64,000 nt of DNA from Agrobacterium sp. a22-2 (GCF_012276985.1 NZ_JAAXMM010000013.1:1-64000); one strand, 5' to 3'; positions 9,582 through 19,109 are shown, numbered from the stretch's first letter. Notes: generated by a model from the letters alone, not told the origin. A program made the numbers and translations.

Positions 9582-10598
9582 TTGGGCGTAGTGATACCGC
9601 TTGAGGAAAGCAAAAACAAACAGGCTTCCGTTAAGCCGTTGGTGAACCTTACCAAGGCCGGCATGGAGCGGGTGAACCAGCTTATCCTGTCCAAGGCCGG
9701 TTCCGACGTGCAGATGATCCCGGAAGTGGCAAACCATCTGATCTCGTCCGGCGGCAAGCGCCTGCGGCCGATGCTGACGATCGCCTCGGCGGCGATGTTC
9801 GGCTACGAAGGCGAGGCCCATATCAAGCTTGCGACCAGCGTCGAGTTCATGCACACGGCCACACTGCTGCATGACGACGTGGTGGACGAAAGCGACCTTC
9901 GGCGCGGTAAGTCAACGGCGCGGATGATCTGGGGCAACCAGGCCAGCGTGCTGGTCGGCGACTTCCTGCTCGGCCAGGCCTTTCGCCTGATGGTCGAGGT
10001 CGGTTCGCTCGATGCGCTGGACGTGCTGTCTTCCGCAGCCTCGGTCATTGCCGAGGGCGAGGTGCTGCAGCTTTCCGTCGCCAAGAACATGGAGACCACC
10101 GAGGACGACTATCTCTCGGTGATCCGCGCCAAGACGGCGGCGCTGTTTGCGGCGGCCTCCGAAGTCGGGCCGATCGTGGCCGGCACCGACAAAGCCAGCC
10201 GCAATGCGCTGAAATCCTACGGCATGAATCTCGGCCTCGCCTTCCAGCTGGTCGACGATGCGCTCGATTACGGCGGCAAGGCGTCCGATCTCGGCAAGAA
10301 TACCGGCGACGATTTTCGCGAGGGCAAGATCACGCTGCCCGTCATTCTGGCCTATCGCCGCGGCACCGAACCGGAACGCGCCTTCTGGCGCGAGGCGATC
10401 GAGGGCGGGAAAAGCGACGATGCCAATCTCGACAAGGCGATCGGCCTGATCACCAAGTATAACGGGCTGAACGATACGATCGCCCGGGCCCTGCATTACG
10501 GCATGATTGCCCGCGATGCGCTGGCACCCCTTCCCGAAAGCCCGTGGAAGGACGCCCTGATGGAAGTGATCGACTTCTCGATCGCCCGGGTCAGCTGA
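9582..10598 (+). CDS. ispB: Polyprenyl diphosphate synthase (octa/decaprenyl, ubiquinone side chain)
   Basis: A 338-residue trans-isoprenyl diphosphate synthase that extends farnesyl diphosphate with IPP units for the ubiquinone tail. Both aspartate-rich motifs are present: DDVVD at residues 98-102 and DDALD at 225-229, with GGKRLRP for IPP binding near residue 58. Rhizobia make Q10, so decaprenyl is the likely product (the ddsA/dps activity), though chain length cannot be read from sequence alone. The start is a TTG with AGGAG upstream; the next in-frame ATG would cut off conserved N-terminal residues. Confidence 0.94.
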   Translation: MGVVIPLEESKNKQASVKPLVNLTKAGMERVNQLILSKAGSDVQMIPEVANHLISSGGKRLRPMLTIASAAMFGYEGEAHIKLATSVEFMHTATLLHDDVVDESDLRRGKSTARMIWGNQASVLVGDFLLGQAFRLMVEVGSLDALDVLSSAASVIAEGEVLQLSVAKNMETTEDDYLSVIRAKTAALFAAASEVGPIVAGTDKASRNALKSYGMNLGLAFQLVDDALDYGGKASDLGKNTGDDFREGKITLPVILAYRRGTEPERAFWREAIEGGKSDDANLDKAIGLITKYNGLNDTIARALHYGMIARDALAPLPESPWKDALMEVIDFSIARVS

Positions 10599-10816
10599 GC
10601 TTGAAAGACCGGCGCTGCTTCAAAAAAGCCATGCTGTTGCCTTTAGGTGGGCAGGCGGACACAGCAGGGAAGACGCGCGGGCGATTCTCATAGGTGGTCC
10701 GCCCCGCTTGCTCGAATCGGCTATTCGGTGTTTTTCGTTGGTTGAATGCGAAATCATTGCTATCCGGTAATATCCAACGGCAGTATGGCCGGCACCCCTT
10801 GTTGAAAGGCTCCTTC

Positions 10817-12673
10817 ATGCGGCAGACATTTGCCATCGGCTCACTCACCGGCACCGCCCTGATGGTCATGGCCACGTTCGGCATCGGCTATTTCGGCAGC
10901 ATGGGCGCCGGTTTTGCCCAGGCAACAACGACCGCTGCGCCTGAGACGACCGAGCGTTTCGACGCCAACAGCGTCGATACGTTCTCCGGCGCCTATCTGA
11001 GCGGCCGTACCGCCAATGCCGACCGCGATTTCGATACCGCCATCGCCCTTTACAAGAAGGCGCTGGCCATCGAGCCCGGCAATGTCGAAATCCGCCAGAG
11101 CCTGATGCTGTCGCTGTTCATGAACGGCCAGTTCGATGAGGGCGTGAAATACGCCCATGAGCTGAAGTCGGATCCGGCCGTCGAGCGGGTGACGTCGATC
11201 GCCAGGGGTCTCGATGCGATCCGCAACCGCGAATATGCGTCGGCCGAGAAGCTTTTGGCCTACAAGGGACCGAACGACCTCGACCGGCTGACCAATTCGC
11301 TGCTGATCGCCTGGGCCAAGATGGGCGCCGGCCAGGGCAAGGAAGCACTTGCCATGATCGACGGCCTGCAGGGCCCGGAATGGTACGGGGTGTTCAAGAA
11401 CTACAATGCCGGCGCCATAGCGGCGGCGATCGGCGACGTGGATGCGGCGCGCACGTATTTCAGCAATGCCGTGACCGACCAGGAAGGGGGTGCCACCGCG
11501 CCTGACACCTTCCTGCGGGCGGTCTTTGCGCTGGCCGTTCTGGAAGCAGGACAAGGCAACAAGCAGAAAGCCTATGATGCGATTGCCACCGGCGACACGC
11601 TGATCAACAACTATGCACCCTTCAAGGCGCTGCGCGAGCGCATCGAAAAGGACAACGTTCCCAAGCAGCAGGTGACCAATGCGCAGGAAGGCGCGGCCGC
11701 GGTGCTGTTTGCCATCGGCGGCGCACTCAACCGCGAAGGCGCCCAGGATACCGTGACGCTTTATCTGCAGCTGTCCCATGCGCTCGACGCCAACAGCGCC
11801 GACACGCTGATCCTGCTCGGCGGGCTTGCCGAGAATGCCAAGCAGACCGACCGCGCCATCGCCTTCTACGGCAAGGTGCCGGCAACCTCGCCGATGCGGC
11901 GCATCTCCGAGCTGCAGCTTGGCCTGGCGCTGGCCCAGACCGGCAAGGTGGACGATGCCCGTAAACATCTCAAAGCGCTGATCGCCTCCGACCCCGCCGA
12001 TATCCGCAGCTATCTGGCCTATGGCAGCGTGCTGTCGGATGCCAAGGATTATGTGGAAATGGCCGACAATTACGACCGGGCCGTCGACGTGATCGGACCG
12101 ACGCCGGCCCGCAGCCACTGGTCGGTGTTCTTCCAGCGCGGCATCGCCTATGAGCGGCTGAAGAAATGGGACATTGCCGAGCCGAGCTTCCGCAAGGCGC
12201 TGGAGCTCAACCCGGACCAGCCGCAGGTGCTGAACTATCTCGGCTATTCCTGGGTGGACATGAACCGCAACCTCGACGAAGGGCTCGACATGATCCGCAA
12301 GGCGGTCGAGCTTCGTCCCGACGACGGCTATATCGTCGATTCGCTCGGCTGGGCCTATTTCCGACTCGGCCGTTTCGACGAGGCAGTCGACGAGCTGGAG
12401 CGGGCCGTGCAGCTGAAGGCCGGCGATGCGACGATCAACGATCACCTCGGCGATGCCTACTGGCGCGTCGGTCGCAAACTGGAGGCCACCTACCAGTGGA
12501 AGCGGGCGCTGATCTCCGAGCCTGAGAAGGACACAATCCCGAAGATCGAGATGAAGATTGCCGAGGGGCTGCCACCGCTGGAAGCCGGCGCCGGCACAGG
12601 CAATGCCGAGGCTGCACCGACGGCGGGCGGCGCCAAGCCGCAGGCCCAGGCCGCCGATGACAAGAAGACCTGA
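10817..12673 (+). CDS. Exported tetratricopeptide repeat protein
   Basis: A 618-residue protein with an N-terminal signal or anchor (about residues 1-36, ending GAGFAQA) and TPR repeats throughout. Clear copies include DFDTAIALYKKALAIEPGN, DIAEPSFRKALELNPDQPQ, GLDMIRKAVELRPDDGY and RFDEAVDELERAVQLKAGD. The C-terminal tail is Ala/Pro/Gln-rich. TPR arrays are protein-interaction scaffolds. The conserved position between ispB and ispE suggests an envelope role, but no function is assigned. ATG 10817 has AAGG upstream and gives a proper signal peptide; longer starts do not. Its end overlaps ispE by 17 bases. Confidence 0.87.
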   Translation: MRQTFAIGSLTGTALMVMATFGIGYFGSMGAGFAQATTTAAPETTERFDANSVDTFSGAYLSGRTANADRDFDTAIALYKKALAIEPGNVEIRQSLMLSLFMNGQFDEGVKYAHELKSDPAVERVTSIARGLDAIRNREYASAEKLLAYKGPNDLDRLTNSLLIAWAKMGAGQGKEALAMIDGLQGPEWYGVFKNYNAGAIAAAIGDVDAARTYFSNAVTDQEGGATAPDTFLRAVFALAVLEAGQGNKQKAYDAIATGDTLINNYAPFKALRERIEKDNVPKQQVTNAQEGAAAVLFAIGGALNREGAQDTVTLYLQLSHALDANSADTLILLGGLAENAKQTDRAIAFYGKVPATSPMRRISELQLGLALAQTGKVDDARKHLKALIASDPADIRSYLAYGSVLSDAKDYVEMADNYDRAVDVIGPTPARSHWSVFFQRGIAYERLKKWDIAEPSFRKALELNPDQPQVLNYLGYSWVDMNRNLDEGLDMIRKAVELRPDDGYIVDSLGWAYFRLGRFDEAVDELERAVQLKAGDATINDHLGDAYWRVGRKLEATYQWKRALISEPEKDTIPKIEMKIAEGLPPLEAGAGTGNAEAAPTAGGAKPQAQAADDKKT

Positions 12674-13598
12674 CGGCGCGCTCTTGCGCCGAGGACTACC
12701 GGACACCGCGATCACCGAGACAGCGCCAGCCAAGATCAATCTGGCGCTGCATGTCACCGGCCAGCGGGCCGATGGCTACCATCTGCTCGACAGTCTCGTA
12801 ACCTTTGCCCGCGACGGCGACCGGCTGACAATGGCTCGGTCGCCGACCGACCGGTTCAGCGTCTCGGGCCGGTTCAGTGCCCTGCTCTCAACCGAAACCC
12901 ATGACGGGCCGGCCGACAATCTGGTGGTGAAGGCGCGGGACCTGCTGCGCCAGGCGCTGACGGAGCGGGGCGTGGCGACGCCGCCGGTTGCCATTCATCT
13001 GGAGAAGAACCTGCCGATCGCCTCGGGCATCGGCGGCGGATCGGCGGATGCGGCAGCGACCCTGCGCGGTCTCTGCCGGCTCTGGGACCATGCAATGCCG
13101 GAGGCCGATCTGCAGGCGATCGCCCTGACGCTCGGCGCCGACGTGCCGATGTGCCTGCGCTCACAGCCGTTGCGGGCCGCGGGGATTGGCGAGGACATCA
13201 CACCACTTACCACACTGCCGGCCTTCGCGCTGGTGCTGGGCAATCCGCTCAAGGGCGTTTCGACGCCCGAGATTTTCCGCCGGCTATCGACCAAGGCCAA
13301 TCCGCCGATCGGCGCCCTGCCAGACACGACAGATCGAACGCAGTGGCTCGACACGCTGTCGGGCCTGCGCAACGATCTGCAGCCCCCTGCCCGCGCGCTC
13401 TGCACCGAGATTGCGGAACTATCGGGCCTGCTGGAGCAAGCCGGGGCGCGGCTGGTGCGGATGTCCGGCTCAGGCGCCACCTGCTTCGGTATTTTCGACG
13501 ATCTGGACGCGGCGCGGCATGCCGCCGCAGGCCTTCTCAAGCAGCGGCCCGACTGGTACTTTCACGCCACCGAAACGATGGGCGGAGCGCATTTATGA
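12657..13598 (+). CDS. ispE: 4-diphosphocytidyl-2-C-methyl-D-erythritol kinase
   Basis: A 313-residue GHMP kinase of the MEP isoprenoid pathway that phosphorylates CDP-ME at the 2-OH. Seen are APAKINLALHVTGQRADGYH at the N-terminus, the ATP-binding loop PIASGIGGGSADAAA, and the C-terminal RMSGSGATCFGIF. The ATG at 12657 lies inside the end of the TPR gene (17-base overlap), and the stop shares ATGA with moaB. The gene feeds the same isoprenoid supply used by ispB two genes upstream. Confidence 0.96.
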   Translation: MTRRPDGALLRRGLPDTAITETAPAKINLALHVTGQRADGYHLLDSLVTFARDGDRLTMARSPTDRFSVSGRFSALLSTETHDGPADNLVVKARDLLRQALTERGVATPPVAIHLEKNLPIASGIGGGSADAAATLRGLCRLWDHAMPEADLQAIALTLGADVPMCLRSQPLRAAGIGEDITPLTTLPAFALVLGNPLKGVSTPEIFRRLSTKANPPIGALPDTTDRTQWLDTLSGLRNDLQPPARALCTEIAELSGLLEQAGARLVRMSGSGATCFGIFDDLDAARHAAAGLLKQRPDWYFHATETMGGAHL

Positions 13599-14137
13599 CA
13601 CCGGCTGGCGAACCACGCCCCTTCATCCCGGTCGGCATCGCGGTGCTGACCGTGTCCGACACGCGCACGCTTGCCGACGACAAATCCGGCGATACGCTTG
13701 TCGCACGCATCCTGGAAGCCGGCCACCAGCTGGTTGACCGCGCTATCGTCACCGACGACCGCGACCGCATCTACAATCAGGTCAAGGCCTGGACGCTGTC
13801 GGACGAGATCGACGTGGTGATCACCACCGGCGGCACCGGCTTTACCGGCCGTGACGTGACGCCCGAGGCGCTGGAGCCGCTGTTCGAAAAGCGCATGGAC
13901 GGGTTTTCCGAAGTGTTCCACCGCATCTCCTACGACAAGATCGGCACCTCGACCATCCAGTCTCGCGCCACCGGCGGCGTGGCCAATGCGACGTTCATCT
14001 TCGTGCTGCCGGGCTCGCCCGGCGCCTGCAAGGACGCCTGGGACGGCATTTTGAAAGGCCAGCTGGACTATCGCCACATGCCCTGCAATTTCGTGGAAAT
14101 CATGCCGCGGCTGGACGAACACCTGAAGCGCGGCTGA
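13595..14137 (+). CDS. moaB: Molybdenum cofactor biosynthesis protein B (MoaB/MogA family)
   Basis: A 180-residue protein with the molybdopterin-binding signatures VGIAVLTVSDTRTLADDKSG and ITTGGTGFTGRDVTPEAL, then VLPGSPGACKDAW. MoaB/MogA proteins bind or adenylylate molybdopterin on the way to the molybdenum cofactor. The nitrate reductase NasA encoded further along the window needs that cofactor, though the two loci are 15 kb apart. The ATGA overlap with ispE implies translational coupling. Confidence 0.94.
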   Translation: MTPAGEPRPFIPVGIAVLTVSDTRTLADDKSGDTLVARILEAGHQLVDRAIVTDDRDRIYNQVKAWTLSDEIDVVITTGGTGFTGRDVTPEALEPLFEKRMDGFSEVFHRISYDKIGTSTIQSRATGGVANATFIFVLPGSPGACKDAWDGILKGQLDYRHMPCNFVEIMPRLDEHLKRG

Positions 14138-14258
14138 TGCCTGCGTCCCCAGTACCGGATTGACCTCTTTTGACAGGACCCAAGCGGTGTGACGCGCGAC
14201 AATTGCCGCCGCTCAGCATTGCCTTAAGTTCCATCTTGTCATTCAGGAGATGGACATC

Positions 14259-15308
14259 ATGGGCCAGACATTTCGCGGAACCGCCAATGCCGATCGCTTT
14301 GTGCAGGGCACCAACAACGCCAATACGGTGGAGGTGCGGCTTTTCACCCTCGGCGGCAATGATACGATCATCCTCAATCGGGACGACAATCTCGGTGGAG
14401 GAAACTTCGTCGACGCCGGGACCGGAAACGACGGCATCAGCAATGTCATCGAGGCCGGCAGCGAGATCCGCCTCGGTGCTGGCAACGACACCTATGTCGG
14501 CACCGGCTTCGGTTCGTTCGGCAGCGATATCGGCGATCTCGTGCGCGGCGGCGACGGCAACGACCTGATCGCCGTCACGACCTTCAAGAGCCGCTATTTC
14601 GGCGATGCCGGCGATGACCAGTTTGCCTCAGAAGGCTGGCAGAACGTGTTCAACGGCGGCGCCGGCCGCGACCGCATCACCTATGAACCGCGCGACGATT
14701 CCTCGACGCTTAGCGGCAGCGGCGTGACGATCGACCTTTTGACCGGGCTGGCGCAGACCGGCGCCAACCGGTTCGAGACCCTGGTCAGCATCGAGGACGC
14801 GGCCGGAACAAATGTCAATGACAGCATCAACGGCACCAACGGCACCAATAAGCTGGAGGGGTTGAACGGCAATGACCTGCTGCTCGGCCTTGGCGGCAAC
14901 GACCAGCTGTTCGGCGGTCTTGGCATTGATCGTCTTGAAGGCAATGAAGGCGCCGATGTCCTGACCGGTGGCCGGAGCCGGGACCTGCTGACCGGCGGCA
15001 GCGGCGCCGACCGGTTCGACTTCAATGCCTTCAACGAGAGCGGCAACGGCGCCAACAATCGCGATGTCATCGCCGATTTCAGCCATAGCCAGGGCGACAA
15101 GGTCGACCTTTCGACGCTGGACGCCAACGCGGCGCGCGGCGGCAACCAGGCCTTCAGCTTCATCGGCGACGGCGTCTTTACCGCTGCCGGGCAGCTGCGC
15201 TTTTCCGACGGCATCGTCAGCGGCGACGTCAATGGCGACGGCCGCTCGGATTTTCAGATCGCCATGAACGACCTGGCCGACATGGTGCGGTCCGACTTCA
15301 TTCTGTGA
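14259..15308 (+). CDS. RTX calcium-binding repeat protein (349 aa)
   Basis: Begins MGQTFRGTANADRF and contains glycine/aspartate nonapeptide repeats (LGGNDTIILNRDDN, GGDGNDLI, LLGLGGNDQLFGGLG), then a C-terminal domain (DVIADFSHSQGDKVDLSTLD to VRSDFIL). That domain parallels the RTX protein at 5.6 kb, including a repeated FNGD/VNGDG-xxDFQ motif and the terminal SDFIL. Type I secretion without a signal peptide is expected. The second ATG at 14259 is chosen because AGGAG lies nine bases upstream, whereas the ATG at 14250 touches that site. Its last 11 bases overlap the convergent glycosyltransferase-like gene. Confidence 0.88.
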   Translation: MGQTFRGTANADRFVQGTNNANTVEVRLFTLGGNDTIILNRDDNLGGGNFVDAGTGNDGISNVIEAGSEIRLGAGNDTYVGTGFGSFGSDIGDLVRGGDGNDLIAVTTFKSRYFGDAGDDQFASEGWQNVFNGGAGRDRITYEPRDDSSTLSGSGVTIDLLTGLAQTGANRFETLVSIEDAAGTNVNDSINGTNGTNKLEGLNGNDLLLGLGGNDQLFGGLGIDRLEGNEGADVLTGGRSRDLLTGGSGADRFDFNAFNESGNGANNRDVIADFSHSQGDKVDLSTLDANAARGGNQAFSFIGDGVFTAAGQLRFSDGIVSGDVNGDGRSDFQIAMNDLADMVRSDFIL

Positions 15309-15831
15309 ACTCGGCGCTGGCCTTACGGGCGACCCGGGCCGGCACCAGTTCGGCCGTCAGCGATTGCATGCGCAGCCCCTTTGGCAAGTCGCCCAGCCGC
15401 ATGCCGCTCTTGACGATGGCCAGCGCCTGACGCTTGGAAACGAGCAGGCCATCCTCCAGCGGCGCGCTCCTGCGGCCGATTCGGCGGTAGAACGGCAGCC
15501 GGTGGTGGCGAGACGGCGAGAACTGCGCCGGCGCCGTGTTGCGCATGACATATTCGGCAATGGCATCGATCCAGCCGCCGGCCGGCCGGGCGCCGGGCTC
15601 AACCAGCAGAAGCCATTCACCTCTGGCGGCCCGGACGATATCTTTCAGGTCCCATTGCCCATGAAAGCGGCAACCGGCCGCATCCGCCAGCCGCGAGGTG
15701 CCATCCCGCGAGCCGTGATCGAGCACCACGACATCGCAGACAATCCCTTCCACCGCCCCGGAAACCAATGCCGCAAGGGTCTGCGCCAATTCGGTTTCCT
15801 GATCCAAGCATTCGATAATCACTGTCAGCAT
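15298..15831 (-). CDS. Glycosyltransferase family 2-like protein (short)
   Basis: A 177-residue protein starting MLTVIIECLDQETELAQTLA, with VVVLDHGSRDGTSRLADAAG resembling the nucleotide-sugar-binding region of GT-A family 2 enzymes (normally VVDDGSTDGT) and EWLLLVEPGARPAGGW replacing the usual metal-binding DxD. It is shorter than active family 2 enzymes and lacks an obvious DxD, so catalytic activity is doubtful. Divergent from the radical SAM gene. Confidence 0.65.
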   Translation of the reverse strand: MLTVIIECLDQETELAQTLAALVSGAVEGIVCDVVVLDHGSRDGTSRLADAAGCRFHGQWDLKDIVRAARGEWLLLVEPGARPAGGWIDAIAEYVMRNTAPAQFSPSRHHRLPFYRRIGRRSAPLEDGLLVSKRQALAIVKSGMRLGDLPKGLRMQSLTAELVPARVARKASAEFTE

Positions 15832-15961
15832 TGCCTATGATTATCGCATTGCACAAAGAATTGCCACCATCGCATTTTTCATTTTGTTCTTGCATTGTTC
15901 TCATTTTCGGACTAGGAATTTAGTCACGAGAGGGCGGAAGGACGCCCGTCAGGAGCCCATT

Positions 15962-17119
15962 ATGAACTTGCTGTCTCATATGGGGCAGGCTGCGTTTCAG
16001 CCTGCCAATACGGCGGATATTGCCGATGCCTTGATCCAGGCCTCCGGCCTGCGGGTCGATGCCGAGCGGCGGCGCGGCCGGGGCGCCGGGCTCAACCCTT
16101 CGGGACGCTTCGAGCCGACGGAGCGCACGACCTTCGATGATGGCTGGACGACGCTGGAGGACATGCCGCCGTTTCGCACCGAAGTGCAGGTGGAAAAGCC
16201 GCGCAGCATCATTTCGCGCAACGAATCGCCGGACATTCCCTTCGACCGCTCGCTCAACCCCTATCGCGGCTGCGAGCATGGCTGCATCTATTGCTTCGCG
16301 CGGCCGACCCACAGCTATATGGGGCTTTCGGCGGGGCTCGATTTCGAGGCCAAGCTGTTTGCCAAGCCCGATGCGCCGAAACTGCTGGAGCGCGAGCTGT
16401 CGAAGCCCGGCTACAAGCCGCGCACCCTGGCGATCGGCACCAATACCGACCCTTACCAGCCGATCGAGCGGGAATGGCGAATCATGCGCCAGGTTCTGGA
16501 GGTGCTGAACAAGGCCAACCATCCCGTGGCGATCGTGACCAAGTCAGCGCTTGTCATGCGCGATATCGACATCCTGGCCTCGATGGCTGAGCGCGGACTC
16601 GCCAAGGTGGCGGTGTCCGTGACGACACTCGACCGCAAGCTGGCACGCACCATGGAACCGCGGGCCTCGACGCCGTCGCGGCGGCTGGAGGCTGTCAAGG
16701 CGCTGTCGGAGGCCGGCATTCCGACCGGCGTGCTGATGGCACCGGTGATCCCGGCGCTCAACGACCACGAGATCGAGCGTGTGCTGGATTCGGCCAAGGC
16801 GGCAGGCGCCGTCGAGGCCGGCTACGTGATCCTCAGGCTGCCGCTCGAGGTCAGTCCGCTGTTTCGCGACTGGCTGCTGCAGAACTATCCCGATCGCTAC
16901 CGGCACGTCATGTCGCTGGTGCGCTCGATGCGCGGCGGCAAGGATTACGATGCCGAATTCGGCAAGCGCATGAAAGGCGCCGGCCCCTATGCCTGGCAGA
17001 TCAGCCGGCGCTTCGAGATGGCGACCAAGCGGCTCGGGTTGGTTCGCCGCAGCATGCAGCTGCGCGACGACCTGTTCGTGCCGCCCAACCATAGCGGCGT
17101 ACAGCTGTCGCTGCTCTGA
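15962..17119 (+). CDS. PA0069 family radical SAM protein
   Basis: A 385-residue protein with the radical-SAM cluster motif CEHGCIYCFARP (CxxxCxxC, with Cys in YRGCEHGCIYC), followed by TNTDPYQPIER and VSVTTLDRKLARTMEPR, as in the PA0069/SplB-like subgroup. The [4Fe-4S] cluster would cleave SAM to a 5'-deoxyadenosyl radical; the substrate is unknown. The ATG at 15962 has AGGAG seven bases upstream; an earlier in-frame start adds an unsupported 26-residue leader. Confidence 0.9.
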   Translation: MNLLSHMGQAAFQPANTADIADALIQASGLRVDAERRRGRGAGLNPSGRFEPTERTTFDDGWTTLEDMPPFRTEVQVEKPRSIISRNESPDIPFDRSLNPYRGCEHGCIYCFARPTHSYMGLSAGLDFEAKLFAKPDAPKLLERELSKPGYKPRTLAIGTNTDPYQPIEREWRIMRQVLEVLNKANHPVAIVTKSALVMRDIDILASMAERGLAKVAVSVTTLDRKLARTMEPRASTPSRRLEAVKALSEAGIPTGVLMAPVIPALNDHEIERVLDSAKAAGAVEAGYVILRLPLEVSPLFRDWLLQNYPDRYRHVMSLVRSMRGGKDYDAEFGKRMKGAGPYAWQISRRFEMATKRLGLVRRSMQLRDDLFVPPNHSGVQLSLL

Positions 17120-17276
17120 GGCGGACCTTTTTTCAAAGAATCCCGGCGCAAATCCCTGTCCCCTTTTGCGCCGGACAAGTCCCCGGCATCCGCCGCCTTG
17201 AAAAGGGGCCGGCCTCGCCGCTCCGTTTCAGTCCGGGGACTTGCAGGAAGTCGGGTTGGTGTGCGAACTCAGCCGC

Positions 17277-17930
17277 ATGAGCTCTCGCACACCACCCGAT
17301 TCTCCGAGCCTTTTCGAAGCAGCACCACTGGTGCCGGATTTCGAGCTGGAGCGGCTTGCCAGGCGCCAAGGCTTCTGGCCGGTGGCTGGAACCGACGAGG
17401 CGGGGCGTGGCCCTCTGGCAGGACCGGTGGTGGCGGCTGCGGTGATCCTCGATCCCGACAACATTCCGGACGGACTGAACGATTCCAAAAAACTGACGGC
17501 AGCGAGGCGCGCCGTGCTGTTTGATGTCATTCTGGCTTCTGCCCATGTGTCCATCGCCTCCTCCAGCCCGCTGCATATCGATGTCCGTGACATCCGCAAG
17601 GCAAGCCTCGACGCCATGCGGCGCGCTGTGGCCGGCTTGCCGGTCAGGGCGGCCTATGTGCTGGCCGACGGCCGCGACGTGCCGGACGGGCTTGCCTGCC
17701 CCGGCAAGGCGGTAATCAAGGGCGACGGCCGATCGCTGTCGATTGCCGCGGCCTCGATCATCGCCAAGGTCATGCGCGACCGGATGATGGAGCGGGCCGG
17801 CGTCGTGTTTCCCGGCTACGGCTTTGAACTCCATGCCGGCTATGGCACGCAGGTGCACCGCGACGCGATCGAACGGCAAGGTCCCTGCCTCCTGCACCGC
17901 ATGAGCTTTCGCCCGCTCAAGCGGGAGTGA
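17277..17930 (+). CDS. rnhB: Ribonuclease HII
   Basis: A 217-residue enzyme that removes ribonucleotides and RNA primers from RNA-DNA duplexes. Motifs are VAGTDEAGRGPLAGPVVAAA (catalytic Asp-Glu), LNDSKKLT, the acidic VLADGRDVP, and a C-terminal MSFRPL. The ATG at 17277 (MSSRTPPDSPSLFE) matches the rhizobial N-terminus; the upstream in-frame TTG is less likely. It is convergent with the atp genes across a shared terminator. Confidence 0.94.
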   Translation: MSSRTPPDSPSLFEAAPLVPDFELERLARRQGFWPVAGTDEAGRGPLAGPVVAAAVILDPDNIPDGLNDSKKLTAARRAVLFDVILASAHVSIASSSPLHIDVRDIRKASLDAMRRAVAGLPVRAAYVLADGRDVPDGLACPGKAVIKGDGRSLSIAAASIIAKVMRDRMMERAGVVFPGYGFELHAGYGTQVHRDAIERQGPCLLHRMSFRPLKRE

Positions 17931-17967
17931 GGGAGGCGCCTACGGGCAAACCTTTGTCCCCCAATGC

Positions 17968-17998
17968 AAAAAGGCCGGACAATCGCCCGGCCTTTTTT
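17968..17998. terminator. Bidirectional intrinsic terminator between rnhB and atpF
   Basis: An inverted repeat (AAAAAGGCCGG ... CCGGCCTTTTTT) with an 8-base loop and A/T tracts on both flanks, 37 bases after the rnhB stop and 29 bases after the atpF stop on the other strand. Confidence 0.85.
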
Positions 17999-18027
17999 CA
18001 GATGATATCGCGACAGCGCGCTGCTGC

Positions 18028-18513
18028 TTAGTTCAACCGGCCCTTGACCTCGCCCAGCGAGGCGGAAAACAGGGTCTGCTGGACATCGGCGCCGGCCTTC
18101 TTGACCAGAACCTTTTCGGCCGCGGCAATGGCCAGATCGACGGCGGCGGAGCGAACGGCGTTGACCGCTTCGGCTTCGGCGCGCTTGATCTTCTGTTCGG
18201 ACAGCGCATTGCGGCGGGCCACGAACTCTTCGGTCTTCTGCTTGGCTTCCGCCGTCAGCATGGCCGCTTCGCGTTCGGCTGCGGCGATGATGCCGGCAGC
18301 CTCGGTTTCGGCTTCCTTGCGCTTGCGCTGGTATTCGGCCAGCACATGCTGGGCTTCTTCGCGCAGGCGCTTGGCTTCGGCCAGTTCATCACGGATCTTG
18401 TCGGCGCGCTCGTCGAGCGACTTTGCCACCATGCCCGGAACCTTGAGGTAGACGATCAGGGCAAGGAACAGGACAAGGCCGACAAAGGCGAAGAATGTTG
18501 CATCAAAAGCCAT
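18028..18513 (-). CDS. atpF: ATP synthase F0 subunit b
   Basis: A 161-residue stator subunit: one N-terminal membrane helix (TFFAFVGLVLFLALIVYL), then a long charged coiled coil (about residues 30-140) that reaches F1. The start MAFDATFF (18513) is preferred because AGGAGG lies seven bases upstream; an ATG six bases earlier would overlap the b' stop as ATGA. It is the last gene of the F0 operon and ends at the terminator shared with rnhB. The F1 genes are elsewhere, as usual in rhizobia. Confidence 0.95.
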   Translation of the reverse strand: MAFDATFFAFVGLVLFLALIVYLKVPGMVAKSLDERADKIRDELAEAKRLREEAQHVLAEYQRKRKEAETEAAGIIAAAEREAAMLTAEAKQKTEEFVARRNALSEQKIKRAEAEAVNAVRSAAVDLAIAAAEKVLVKKAGADVQQTLFSASLGEVKGRLN

Positions 18514-18515
18514 GA

Positions 18516-19109
18516 TCATGCCTCCTGCTTGGGCGTTACGGCCGCAACCGCCGACTTGACGTCGGCAGCGGTTGCCTTGGAGCCGATCAGCTGCTCGACG
18601 ATGGCGCTCACCGTGTCGCTGGCAATCGTGCCGACTTCGGCAAAGGCCTGGGCCTTGATCTCGGCGATATGGGCTTCTGCGGCAGCAACCTTCTCCGACA
18701 GCTGCGCTTCGATGGCGGCGCGCTCGGCGTCGGCCTTGGCCTTGGCGCTGTCGCGGGCCGTCGCTGCGATCTGCCCGGCTTTCGCCTTGGCAGCGCTCAA
18801 TTCTTTTTCATAAGTCTCGATGGCTGCATCGGCCTCGGACTTGAAACGGGCTGCTTCATCGAGATCCTGGGCAATGCGATCGTGGCGATTTTCGAGGATC
18901 CCGCCGACGCGCGGCACGATGACCTTCTGCATCAGCATGTAGAACAGGCCGAATGTCAGCACCAACCACAGCAGCTGCGAGGGATAGGTCGACTGGTCGA
19001 ACGGCGGGAAAACGCCTCCAGCATGCCCGGTGTCGTGGGCGACGCCGGTTTCCGTATGGGTCTGGCCTTCTACCGGTGTCTCTTCGGCATAGGCGGGGGT
19101 AACGAACAT
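18516..19109 (-). CDS. atpF2: ATP synthase F0 subunit b'
   Basis: A 197-residue second b-type stator subunit, as found in alphaproteobacteria and photosynthetic bacteria. An N-terminal segment with a possible signal (MFVTPAYAEETP) and a His/Thr-rich stretch precede the membrane helix (SQLLWLVLTFGLFYMLMQKV), followed by an alanine-rich coiled coil. GGAGG lies just upstream of the ATG. It would pair with subunit b to form the heterodimeric stalk. Confidence 0.93.
   Translation of the reverse strand: MFVTPAYAEETPVEGQTHTETGVAHDTGHAGGVFPPFDQSTYPSQLLWLVLTFGLFYMLMQKVIVPRVGGILENRHDRIAQDLDEAARFKSEADAAIETYEKELSAAKAKAGQIAATARDSAKAKADAERAAIEAQLSEKVAAAEAHIAEIKAQAFAEVGTIASDTVSAIVEQLIGSKATAADVKSAVAAVTPKQEA

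Noticed and set aside
15884..15961. Longer N-terminus for the radical SAM protein
   Set aside because: AGGAG lies directly before ATG 15962; the extension has no ribosome-binding site and does not resemble the family.
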